Origin: Anaerospora hongkongensis
GTDB taxonomy: Bacteria; Bacillota; Negativicutes; Sporomusales; DSM-15969
Direction: 5' to 3'
Assembly (NCBI RefSeq): GCF_004339805.1
Contig: NZ_SLUI01000014.1
Location: 1 to 64,000, forward strand
Length of the DNA stretch: 64,000 nt
A program made the position numbers and the translations under genes. Positions 27,793 to 35,457 of this stretch are shown here, one piece after another (position 1 is the stretch's first letter; each line of letters starts with the position of its first letter). The notes under the pieces were generated by a model. That model ran no database searches, was not told where the DNA came from, and worked only from the letters and a program-made list of their open reading frames with translations.

Positions 27793-28266
27793 ATGGCAAG
27801 CAGCAAAGGAGAGAACAAAAAAGAGAAAAACAGTTTTGATTTATCCCCCAGTCTGGAAGACTATTTGGAAGAAATATATCGATTTTCACTGACTCAGCCG
27901 ATTGTGAGAGTATCGGAAATCAGTCATAAGTTAAATGTTGCGCAGCCTTCGGTGACCAAAGCACTGCGGCGGTTAAAATTGAAAGAGTACATCACGTATC
28001 AGCGATATGGTTTGATCGGTCTTACGGACAAGGGCAAACGAATTGGCAGCTTTCTTGTGAAGCGCAACCAAATACTGCAGGAGTTTCTTCTGCTGTTGAG
28101 TGCTCAGTGCAACGTCAGTGAAGAAGCGGAAGCAATGGAACATTATTTATCGGTTTCCACTATTGATGTCATTCAGACCTTTGTCGCGTTTATGCGGCAA
28201 AATCCACTCATTCACGAGCAGCTTACAGCCTTCATCCTCAGCCAGCAGGAAGTGCAAAGCGAGTAG
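27793..28266 (+). CDS. DtxR/MntR-family metal-dependent transcriptional regulator
   Basis: The 157-residue protein has a winged helix at residues 18-75 (SLEDYLEEIYRF, VRVSEISHKLNVAQPSVTKALRRL) and a dimerisation/metal domain with EEAEAMEHYLS, the DtxR/MntR layout. It lacks the third SH3-like domain. It faces the feo operon tail to tail. That proximity suggests iron or manganese control of feoAB, but metal specificity cannot be read off with confidence. The ATG follows AGAGGTGG. Confidence 0.88.
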   Translation: MASSKGENKKEKNSFDLSPSLEDYLEEIYRFSLTQPIVRVSEISHKLNVAQPSVTKALRRLKLKEYITYQRYGLIGLTDKGKRIGSFLVKRNQILQEFLLLLSAQCNVSEEAEAMEHYLSVSTIDVIQTFVAFMRQNPLIHEQLTAFILSQQEVQSE

Positions 28267-28292
28267 CTGAGGCCGCCGGCAGCAGCCTCAGC
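28266..28292. terminator. bidirectional terminator between the regulator and feoB
   Basis: GCTGAGGC (28266-28273) pairs with GCCTCAGC (28285-28292) between converging genes. Confidence 0.65.
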
Positions 28293-28297
28293 AATTG

Positions 28298-29704
28298 TTA
28301 TGCTAATCCCAGCATACGGGCAGTTTGGGCGACGACAAAACAGACGAATAAACCGATTACCGTTGGCAGCAGAAAGGCTAAAAATGTCCATTTTTTACTG
28401 CCTGTTTCTTTGTATGTAGAGAGCAATGTTGTGGCACATGGCCAGTGGAGGAGGCAGAATAAAAGTGTATTTACAGCAGTCAGCCAGGTCCAGCCATGAG
28501 CGATAAAAATTTGTGAAAGCTCGGAGAGTTCTTCTATCTCAATCATATAACCTGTGGACAAGTAGCTCATGAGTAAAATGGGAACAACGATTTCATTAGC
28601 CGGTAATCCGAGAATGAAAGCCAGCAGGATGTAACCATCCAGCCCAATTGCATAGGCGAAGGGCTGCAGAAAGGCGGCCATGTGATTGAGAACGCTGGTA
28701 TCACCAATCATAACATTGGCCAAAATCCAGGTGATGGCACCTGCCGGTGCAGCCATGACGACAGCACGCCTCAGCACAAAATAAGTACGGTCAATCATGG
28801 AACGATAAATCACAGCGCCGATTTGTGGTTTGCGGTAAGGGGGAAGCTCAAGGACCATTGCAGAGGCCTCACCTTTTAATACCGTGTGAGACAGCAGCCA
28901 GGAAACGCCAAAGGTGATCAGCACGCCGAGGAAAACCAGGCCGGTAATAGTAAGGGCGGCAATGGGAGTTTCCAGCTCGGGTGAAAAATAACCTGCGACA
29001 AATATGGTTGCTATGGCAATGAGTGTGGGAAAGCGTCCGTTACAGGGAACAAAGTTGTTGGTTATGATAGCAATAATTCTTTCTCGTGGAGAGTCGATAA
29101 TTCTTGCTGACACAACCCCGGCAGCATTGCAGCCAAAACCCATGCACATGGTTAGGATCTGCTTGCCGCTGGCTTTGCATTTTTTGAATGCATGATCCAG
29201 GTTAAAGGCGACACGCGGCAGGTAACCCAAATCTTCGAGCAAGGTAAATAGGGGAAAGAAAATCGCCATAGGAGGCAGCATTACGGATACTACCCAGGCT
29301 AAGCCACGGTACATACCGAGCACCAGTACGCCATGGAGCCAGTCGGGTGCACCGGCGAGCTGGAACCATTCTGTCAGCTGATCCTGGAAAAGAAACAATG
29401 CGTCTGCTATCATACCAGAGGGAATATTGGCACCTACAATTGTAATCCAGAATATCATTCCTAATAAGGAAAGCATGATGGGATAACCAAATATACGGGA
29501 AGTTAGAATGTCATCTAGTTTGGTTTCCCAGGATGTTCTGGTATTATCAGGTTTAACAACTACTTTTCGTGCGATTGTCTCGGCATTGGCATAAATATCG
29601 GCGACGATAGCATCTCCCAGTTTGGTTCCTGCCTGGAGACGGAGCTTTTCTGCCTGGGTGCAGATCTGAGCCAATGTGCTGATTGGTTTTACAATAGCCG
29701 TCAT
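28298..29704 (-). CDS. feoB: FeoB membrane permease half (Gate domains)
   Basis: The 468-residue protein corresponds to the membrane part of FeoB, with about 8-10 helices, two Gate-type domains, and the FeoB motifs LPPMAIFFPLFTLLEDLGYLPR and MGFGCNAAG, followed by NNFVPCNGRFP. It carries Fe2+ across the inner membrane. Here it is separate from the GTPase: its ATG overlaps the stop of the GTPase gene in an ATGA. The N-terminal 80 residues resemble the soluble linker. The split is a stable variant in appearance, since both halves have clean ends. Confidence 0.9.
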   Translation of the reverse strand: MTAIVKPISTLAQICTQAEKLRLQAGTKLGDAIVADIYANAETIARKVVVKPDNTRTSWETKLDDILTSRIFGYPIMLSLLGMIFWITIVGANIPSGMIADALFLFQDQLTEWFQLAGAPDWLHGVLVLGMYRGLAWVVSVMLPPMAIFFPLFTLLEDLGYLPRVAFNLDHAFKKCKASGKQILTMCMGFGCNAAGVVSARIIDSPRERIIAIITNNFVPCNGRFPTLIAIATIFVAGYFSPELETPIAALTITGLVFLGVLITFGVSWLLSHTVLKGEASAMVLELPPYRKPQIGAVIYRSMIDRTYFVLRRAVVMAAPAGAITWILANVMIGDTSVLNHMAAFLQPFAYAIGLDGYILLAFILGLPANEIVVPILLMSYLSTGYMIEIEELSELSQIFIAHGWTWLTAVNTLLFCLLHWPCATTLLSTYKETGSKKWTFLAFLLPTVIGLFVCFVVAQTARMLGLA

Positions 29705-30477
29705 TGAAAGGCCACCTCCACAGCATCCAGGACGGTTTCCTTGTTTAAGTAGCGGTTAATGCTTTCAATAAAGGTTTTGTCACCATCAAGCAATCTAAGT
29801 GCTACCCAGCGTGGATTTAAGCGGTGATCGATTACGCGGCTGATTTGCGGTACAAGCTTAGCAATAGCCTCTTCAACCAAAGGGGAGTAGGAAATCTGTT
29901 TTGGCGCAGGTTTATGGGAGCCACTGGCTACCTGATAGAGAGTATCCTTTAATTTGGCAAGTCCTTCCCCCGTTCGGGCCGCAGTTACAACAACAGGAAT
30001 TCCCAGTTCTTGTTCCAGCAGGCGGCTGTTAACAGATATGTTTTTTTTGCGGGCTTCGTCAATTAAATTTACACAGACAATAACATTAGCGGTTATCTCC
30101 ATTACCTGGAGAGCCAGGTTTAAATTGCGCTCCAGGCAAGTTGCGTCAACAACCACTAAAGCGGCATCCGGCTGGCCAAAACAAATGAAATCGCGGGCAA
30201 TTTGCTCTTCGGCCGTATGGGCTAAAAGGGAGTAGGTTCCGGGCAGGTCAACCATAAGAAAAGACTGATTGGCATGGGTAAAGGTACCTTGGGCATTATC
30301 AACTGTTTTTCCCGGCCAGTTGCCCGTATGCTGATGAAGGCCGGTTAAGGTATTAAAGACAGTGCTTTTGCCGACATTTGGGTTGCCAGCCAGCGCAACA
30401 ACATATTGCGCTGGAGCAACTGACAGGCCAAAGTGTTCCCGCAAAATCCGGGAGTGAGATTCAAGCTCATCTTTCAT
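29701..30477 (-). CDS. feoB: FeoB GTPase half (separate G domain)
   Basis: The 258-residue protein has the FeoB G-domain: G1 GNPNVGKST (residues 31-39), HTGNWPGKTV switch I, G3 DLPGTYSL, and a NLIDEA G4. A helical insert corresponding to the GDI domain follows. In most bacteria this is fused to the permease; here a stop codon and overlapping start separate the two. It follows feoA after 27 bases. Its role is to gate Fe2+ transport by GTP binding and hydrolysis. Confidence 0.92.
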   Translation of the reverse strand: MKDELESHSRILREHFGLSVAPAQYVVALAGNPNVGKSTVFNTLTGLHQHTGNWPGKTVDNAQGTFTHANQSFLMVDLPGTYSLLAHTAEEQIARDFICFGQPDAALVVVDATCLERNLNLALQVMEITANVIVCVNLIDEARKKNISVNSRLLEQELGIPVVVTAARTGEGLAKLKDTLYQVASGSHKPAPKQISYSPLVEEAIAKLVPQISRVIDHRLNPRWVALRLLDGDKTFIESINRYLNKETVLDAVEVAFQ

Positions 30478-30504
30478 TTACAACTATCCTCCAAACCTGT
30501 GTTT

Positions 30505-30759
30505 TTATTCGGGCTGCCAAGGATTAACCTTAATAAGCCGCGCGTCTTCATTACGAAGCGCAATCATACTGCCTCTCACATAAAAGGCGATGGGGTCGCC
30601 GGCAGGACTTTTTCGTACGCACTGGACAGGTGTGCCTGGCACCATCCCCAGGTCAAGAATTCTCCTACGGATCAGACCTTCTAATTCGACTGCCGCTACT
30701 TGGCAGTATGATCCAACAGCAAGATCGGATAAGGCATGCATTTGGTTTTGCTCTACCAT
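30505..30759 (-). CDS. feoA: FeoA
   Basis: The 84-residue protein is an SH3-like FeoA with ILDLGMVPGTPVQCV and DPIAFYVRGSMIALR. FeoA supports FeoB-driven ferrous iron uptake. The ATG at 30759 follows AAAGGAGG on the minus strand. It is the first gene of the feoA-feoB(G)-feoB(permease) operon. Confidence 0.92.
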   Translation of the reverse strand: MVEQNQMHALSDLAVGSYCQVAAVELEGLIRRRILDLGMVPGTPVQCVRKSPAGDPIAFYVRGSMIALRNEDARLIKVNPWQPE

Positions 30760-30806
30760 GAGTTAGCCTCCTTTAAGTTTTATAACTTCAGCTAAGTTTT
30801 TGTGCT

Positions 30807-30861
30807 GAAAAAAGGTTAGCCGGCTTGCTGCAGGTCTCGCTGCATTTTAGCCTGAGCTAAC
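30807..30861 (-). terminator. terminator-like hairpin in the feoA 5' leader
   Basis: On the minus strand GTTAGC (30861-30856) and GCTAAC (30820-30815) pair, with an inner GGCT/AGCC pair, followed by a run of T (30813-30808). It lies about 50 bases before the feoA ATG. It may end an upstream transcript or act as an attenuator of feoA. Confidence 0.5.
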
Positions 30862-31102
30862 TGAACGGTCTCTTTGTTTCATGGTATGAACAATAAGCAG
30901 ATTTGGTTACTCGCTGATTGACCAAACAAGAATTTTTCTGATAGTAATGCAGATACTATAGAAATTGCACTTGCTCTGCTTGCGCTGCCGGCCATCGCCC
31001 GTATGCAAATCAGGTTTTTGCTGAAGACGGCAAGGATTATTCAGAATGGATGGCAGTACTTTTCTCTGAAAGTGCCGGCAGGTTTGGAGAAAGTACTTTT
31101 GC
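30862..31102. other. gene-free divergent intergenic region
   Basis: No convincing gene is seen between the feoA leader and the trxA promoter. A short plus-strand open stretch (about 30967-31110) with several Cys codons lacks a start and ribosome binding site and may be a fossil. I recognise no riboswitch in it. Confidence 0.4.
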
Positions 31103-31131
31103 TTGACTAATTAGTTAAAATTTTCTAAAAT
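31103..31131 (+). promoter_or_regulatory. trxA promoter
   Basis: TTGACT (31103-31108) and TAAAAT (31126-31131) have a 17-base spacer, about 45 bases before the trxA start. Confidence 0.75.
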
Positions 31132-31177
31132 AAAGATAACCTCTCACGGGGGAGATTACTGAAAAGGGGCTGAGCCG

Positions 31178-31501
31178 ATGAGTGTAGTAACGATTGGAAC
31201 GCAGCAAGATTTTGAAGAAAAGGTGCTAAAATCCGAGCAGCCAGTTCTAGTTGATTTTTGGGCTCCTTGGTGCGGACCTTGTAAAATGGTTGGTCCAGAA
31301 CTGGAAGCTGTCGCTGAAACATATGTCGGCAAGGCAATGGTTGCAAAAATTAACGTAGATGACCATCAGCAACTGGCTGGTAAATATAACGTAATGGGAG
31401 TACCCACCCTGCTGATTATAAAAGACGGTCATGAAGTGGAACGTATTGTAGGCTATCGTCCTCGTAAAGATATCAGTGCAGCACTGGATGCAATTTTGTA
31501 A
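31178..31501 (+). CDS. trxA: thioredoxin
   Basis: The 107-residue protein has the WCGPC active site at residues 31-35, the cis-Pro segment GVPTLLI and the normal thioredoxin length. It is a cytoplasmic disulfide reductase. The ATG follows AAAGGGGCTGAGCC. It has its own promoter and terminator, so it is monocistronic. No thioredoxin reductase is adjacent. Confidence 0.96.
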   Translation: MSVVTIGTQQDFEEKVLKSEQPVLVDFWAPWCGPCKMVGPELEAVAETYVGKAMVAKINVDDHQQLAGKYNVMGVPTLLIIKDGHEVERIVGYRPRKDISAALDAIL

Positions 31502-31509
31502 AAATCGTT

Positions 31510-31538
31510 GAACTCCTGGTTTATCCAGGAGTTCTCTT
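31510..31538 (+). terminator. terminator after trxA
   Basis: GAACTCCTGG (31510-31519) and CCAGGAGTTC (31525-31534) form a perfect stem with a TTTAT loop, followed by TCTT. Confidence 0.8.
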
Positions 31539-31577
31539 ACTATTGATTCGTTTTAAAGAATCCAGGGGGAGGAAAGC

Positions 31578-33134
31578 ATGAAGAAATTCCTGCAAGTTTT
31601 TGTTTTACTGGGATTCTTAACGGTTATTTCTGCTTGGAATACGATTTCCATGGCACAAGAAGAGCAGGATTTTGCGGCAATTACTATTTTAACAGTGAAT
31701 GATTTTCATGGTGCTCTCATCCAGGACAACAGAAATCCCGGAGCCATCAGACTGGCACATTACCTGAAAGATGAGTTTGTTCTGAACCCGGAAGGAACGC
31801 TGATTGTCAGTGCCGGCGATATGTTTCAGGGTACGATTGATGCGGATTTGCTGAAAGGGGAACCAATCGTAGCGATTATGAATAATATTGGCTTTGATGC
31901 AATGGCCATAGGCAATCATGAATTTGACTGGGGAATAGAAACGCTGCGCGAGCGGGCACAGCAGGCCCATTTTCCCTTTTTAGCCGCTAATGTTTTCGAG
32001 AAAAGCAGTCAAACATTACTGCCCTTTGCGAAGCCGTATATTATTCTCGATAGAAAAGGAGTTAAGATAGCGGTTATTGGTATTGCAACGCCCGAGACCG
32101 CTTATAAAGCTCATCCGGATGTTGTTTCCGGTTATCGCTTTGCAGATCCGGCCAAAACGGTAAATGCTCTGCTGCCCGAATTGAAGCGGCAGGGAACTGA
32201 CGTGATTATCGTTCTTTCCCATTTGGGCTGTGAACCCGATACGCGGACAAATACGCTGCGGGGAGAAGCTGCTCTTCTGGCCAAACGGCTGAGCGGAGTG
32301 GCTGCAATCATTACCGGACACAGTCATACTAAGCTTGCCGGTACGGTGAATGGAATACCCGTTATTCAGGCGGCATATAATGGCCGATCTGTTGGAAAAG
32401 TAAATCTCGTCTATTCCCGAGAAGCGAAAAAAGTAATCTCAGCTGTGACAAGTGTTGCGGATGTGCCGCTGGAAGGGCTGGCAGGCGACTTGGCGGTAAG
32501 CGCGATTGTTCAGGCTGCTCAGTCACAAACCGCAGTGCTGAAAGGAATGGTACTAGGAGATGCAAAGGTTCGATTGTCACATAACCGCTATGAGTTATCT
32601 CCGCTTGGGCAGTGGGCCAGCGATATGCTGAGAAAGGCCGGTAAAACGGATGTGGCCTTTCTCAATGGCGGCAGTATTCGCACAGGTGAGCTTTTTGGAC
32701 CAATAACCAAAGCCAGTCTCTATGAGTTAATGCCGTTTGATAATCGCTTACTGGTGATTGAAATGACCGGTAGAGAAATCATGAATGCGTTAGAGTATGG
32801 AATTGACAATCAAAAGGTCGGCATGCTGCAGTTCTCCGGTTTGATGGTAACCTATGATTATTCACGGCCAGTAAACAAGCGTGTAACTCATGCTGTACTT
32901 ACTAACGGCAGGAAACTGGAAAGAAATGAGTCCTATAAAGTGGCTGTAAATGATTTTCTTTTTGCCGGAGGTGATGGCTTTACGATGTTTACTGCAGGTC
33001 GCAGTCCTGTCGATACGCATGTGTCTATCCGAGAAATTATTGAGCAGGCAATCAGTCAGGCTGGGCAGCTGGCTCCGGAGCAAGATGGGAGATTAAAGAT
33101 ACGCAATAAACAGTCATTTATCCCGGCAGCGTAG
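31578..33134 (+). CDS. secreted 5'-nucleotidase/metallophosphatase (UshA family)
   Basis: The 518-residue protein has an N-terminal signal peptide (hydrophobic residues about 5-25, cleavage near AQEE), a metallophosphatase domain with VNDFHGAL, GDMFQG, GNHEFDWG and GHSHTKL, and a C-terminal 5'-nucleotidase domain (FLNGGSIRTG, LMPFDNRL). It probably hydrolyses nucleotides or cyclic nucleotides outside the inner membrane to feed salvage. The ATG follows GGGGGAGG. The next gene starts 17 bases downstream. The exact substrate cannot be inferred. Confidence 0.9.
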   Translation: MKKFLQVFVLLGFLTVISAWNTISMAQEEQDFAAITILTVNDFHGALIQDNRNPGAIRLAHYLKDEFVLNPEGTLIVSAGDMFQGTIDADLLKGEPIVAIMNNIGFDAMAIGNHEFDWGIETLRERAQQAHFPFLAANVFEKSSQTLLPFAKPYIILDRKGVKIAVIGIATPETAYKAHPDVVSGYRFADPAKTVNALLPELKRQGTDVIIVLSHLGCEPDTRTNTLRGEAALLAKRLSGVAAIITGHSHTKLAGTVNGIPVIQAAYNGRSVGKVNLVYSREAKKVISAVTSVADVPLEGLAGDLAVSAIVQAAQSQTAVLKGMVLGDAKVRLSHNRYELSPLGQWASDMLRKAGKTDVAFLNGGSIRTGELFGPITKASLYELMPFDNRLLVIEMTGREIMNALEYGIDNQKVGMLQFSGLMVTYDYSRPVNKRVTHAVLTNGRKLERNESYKVAVNDFLFAGGDGFTMFTAGRSPVDTHVSIREIIEQAISQAGQLAPEQDGRLKIRNKQSFIPAA

Positions 33135-33151
33135 AAGTCAGGAGGACTTGC

Positions 33152-34138
33152 ATGGCTGAAGCAATCTATTTTGATCGCGACAAATGTTTAAACGGGCGTT
33201 ACAAAGAAGCGCGCTGCCAACAGTGTCGTGACCTGTGTCCTGCTCACTGTATCAATGAAGCACTGCAAATTGAATCTAAGCTTTGCAATCATTGCGGCTT
33301 GTGTGTGGCCGTTTGCCCGGTGGAAGCGGTGGCTGCTTTAAATTACTCGGACCGGGAATTAATGAGGCTTATTTCAGCAGGCCTACCGGCGGTATTTGCC
33401 TGTCAGAAACAAAATAAGGAGAGTTCCTGGCCGTGTCTGGGTTTTTTGGAAAGCAGGCTGCTAGTTGCCCTGGCATACGGCGGCAACAAACTGACTGTTG
33501 ATAACCGTGCGTGTCAGCAATGCAATCGTCCTGTACATACTCATCTGATAACTGCCATTAACCATGCAAACCAGGTTTTAGCTTTTTGTAAAAAGGGCTT
33601 AATTCAGTCGGGCGACGATGCGGAGCATAGCGTATATGGAAAAAAAGTGATTTCCCGGCGAAGCTTTTTCAGTGCAATGCTGGGAGAGACTGTAGAATCA
33701 ATCCGGGAAGCTGCTTTCTCTGAAGGCGGCAAGCTAGAGAGGTTGGAACGTAAAAAATGGATAACAGAGAGCCTGTCTGACGATCTGCAAAGCATGCCGC
33801 CGCAACCGCTTAAAGGATTTTTTAGTATGGTCGTACATGATAGTTGCCGGGCATGTGGTTTATGTGCAAAGATTTGCACGGGTAAAGCCATTACTATTGC
33901 TGAGCAAACCGATCTACTGACTATTTATCATGAGTCGATCCAATGCTCGGGCTGTAAGATCTGTGCAGCCCATTGTCCGGTGCAGGCAATTGAAATAAGT
34001 GCGGCTGTTCAACTTGGCAAGCGTAAGGTAATTGAGGCAAACTTGCCGCTGTGCAGGACTTGCGGGCAGTCGTTTCAGCCTGTTCATAATCATTCGGTTT
34101 GTCTGGATTGCATGGTAGCAGGCAGGCTCCAGCAGTAA
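33152..34138 (+). CDS. polyferredoxin-type 4Fe-4S protein
   Basis: The 328-residue protein has an N-terminal cluster region (CQQCRDLCP and CNHCGLCVAVCP), a middle part with other Cys pairs (CQQCNRP), and a C-terminal pair of 4Fe-4S motifs (CRACGLCAKIC and CSGCKICAAHCP) before a last pair of CxxC. An internal SRRSFF stretch near residue 168 resembles those in NapF/MauM-like ferredoxins. It has no signal peptide, so it is probably cytoplasmic. It lies upstream of a radical SAM gene and the hydrogenase operon, which suggests electron supply, but the partner is unknown. Confidence 0.8.
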   Translation: MAEAIYFDRDKCLNGRYKEARCQQCRDLCPAHCINEALQIESKLCNHCGLCVAVCPVEAVAALNYSDRELMRLISAGLPAVFACQKQNKESSWPCLGFLESRLLVALAYGGNKLTVDNRACQQCNRPVHTHLITAINHANQVLAFCKKGLIQSGDDAEHSVYGKKVISRRSFFSAMLGETVESIREAAFSEGGKLERLERKKWITESLSDDLQSMPPQPLKGFFSMVVHDSCRACGLCAKICTGKAITIAEQTDLLTIYHESIQCSGCKICAAHCPVQAIEISAAVQLGKRKVIEANLPLCRTCGQSFQPVHNHSVCLDCMVAGRLQQ

Positions 34139-34235
34139 GAATGCTGTTGAATGTCATGTATGCACAAAAAGCTGAGGTAGTAGCGGCTTCATGCCGAATA
34201 TAAAGGCTGCAATCACGTAAAAAGGAGTTTTTCTG

Positions 34236-35219
34236 ATGATTATTTCCTGGAATACCACGCAAGCTTGTAATATTAATTGCCTTCACTGTTATCGTGATGC
34301 CGGTACTAAGCGCGCAGATGAACTCAACACCGCTGAAGGAAAAAAACTACTGAGCGAAATAGCGCGAGCGGGATTTCGAATTATGATTTTCAGCGGCGGC
34401 GAACCTCTGCTTCGCCCAGATATCTACGAATTAATTAATCATGCCCGGAATACAGGCATGCGGCCGGTTATCGGTACAAACGGTACTTTGATTACTACTG
34501 AGGTGGCCAACAAGCTGAAAACTGCAGGGCTGGCTGTTGCAGGCATCAGCATTGACAGCTTAGACCAGTCTACTCACGATCATTTTCGCGGCTGCAGCGG
34601 CGCATGGGAACAAACGCTTAGCGGAATTGAAGCATGCCGGGCGGCGGGGTTGCCATTTCAGATTCATACGACTGTAACTAGCTATAATGAGCAGGAAATT
34701 ATGAAAATTACCGACATGGCTGTGGAACTAGGCGCAATTGCCCATCACATCTTTTTTCTTGTACCTACCGGCAGGGGAAAGGACATAGAGGATACCAGCT
34801 TGAAAACAGAACAATATGAAGCATTGTTAGAGTGTATTTTGGATAAGCAGATGCAGGTACCAATTGAACTCAAGCCTACTTGTGCCCCGCAATTTATGCG
34901 CATCGCAACTCAGCGGGGAATGAAAATGCGTTTTACCCGTGGATGCCTGGCCGGTACTGCTTATTGTGTTATTCTGCCTAATGGTGATGTACAGCCCTGT
35001 CCCTATCTGCCGATTGTAGCAGATAATGTGCGCAATACGGATTTTGATATGATCTGGAAGGAAAGCATGCTGTTTCATGACCTGCGTCACCAGCCGCTCA
35101 AGGGTGGCTGCGCAAACTGTGGTTATGACCAGGTTTGTGGCGGCTGCCGGGCAAGAGCGTATTACTATGCCGATGGAGATTATTTGGCAGAGGAGCCTTG
35201 GTGTGCTTACGGACGTTAA
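34236..35219 (+). CDS. radical SAM/SPASM protein (NirJ/AhbC-like)
   Basis: The 327-residue protein has the radical SAM cysteines in CNINCLHC near residues 11-18, then FSGGEPLLRPD and TNGTLI, and a C-terminal SPASM-type Cys set (CLAGTAYC, CPYLP, CANCGYDQVCGGC). Its start and its SPASM segment resemble the NirJ2/AhbC group linked to heme d1 or alternative heme synthesis. No other heme genes are here. Alternatives are peptide-modifying or cofactor-modifying SPASM enzymes. The ATG follows AAAGGAG. Family is firm; reaction is not. Confidence 0.82.
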   Translation: MIISWNTTQACNINCLHCYRDAGTKRADELNTAEGKKLLSEIARAGFRIMIFSGGEPLLRPDIYELINHARNTGMRPVIGTNGTLITTEVANKLKTAGLAVAGISIDSLDQSTHDHFRGCSGAWEQTLSGIEACRAAGLPFQIHTTVTSYNEQEIMKITDMAVELGAIAHHIFFLVPTGRGKDIEDTSLKTEQYEALLECILDKQMQVPIELKPTCAPQFMRIATQRGMKMRFTRGCLAGTAYCVILPNGDVQPCPYLPIVADNVRNTDFDMIWKESMLFHDLRHQPLKGGCANCGYDQVCGGCRARAYYYADGDYLAEEPWCAYGR

Positions 35220-35244
35220 CTGATAAGGTGATGGAATGCTGGTT

Positions 35245-35275
35245 ACAGCTTAGGCTTAGACCTAAGCTGTTTTGC
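35245..35275 (+). terminator. terminator after the radical SAM gene
   Basis: ACAGCTTAGG and CCTAAGCTGT form a 10-bp stem, followed by TTTGCTT. The AT-rich stretch 35276-35450 that follows probably holds the hydrogenase promoter, but I cannot fix its elements. Confidence 0.7.
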
Positions 35276-35457
35276 TTACGGAAAGAGGAATTGTCTTGTT
35301 ACATAATAAAACAGCCGTTTTATAAAATAGTTATTAAAAAATATAATAGACTAAATATTCTGTTATATCTAAAAATTATAGCATTTTTACCAGTATTTAG
35401 TTTATAATTTAGCTCATGATACCTGACAAGTCAGTCATATGTTCAAAGGAGGACAAA

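Noticed and set aside
30862..31102. Possible NiCo/Fe2+ riboswitch or a Cys-rich gene fragment upstream of feoA
   Set aside because: I could not find the conserved multi-stem riboswitch core, and the Cys-containing frame has no start codon with a ribosome binding site.
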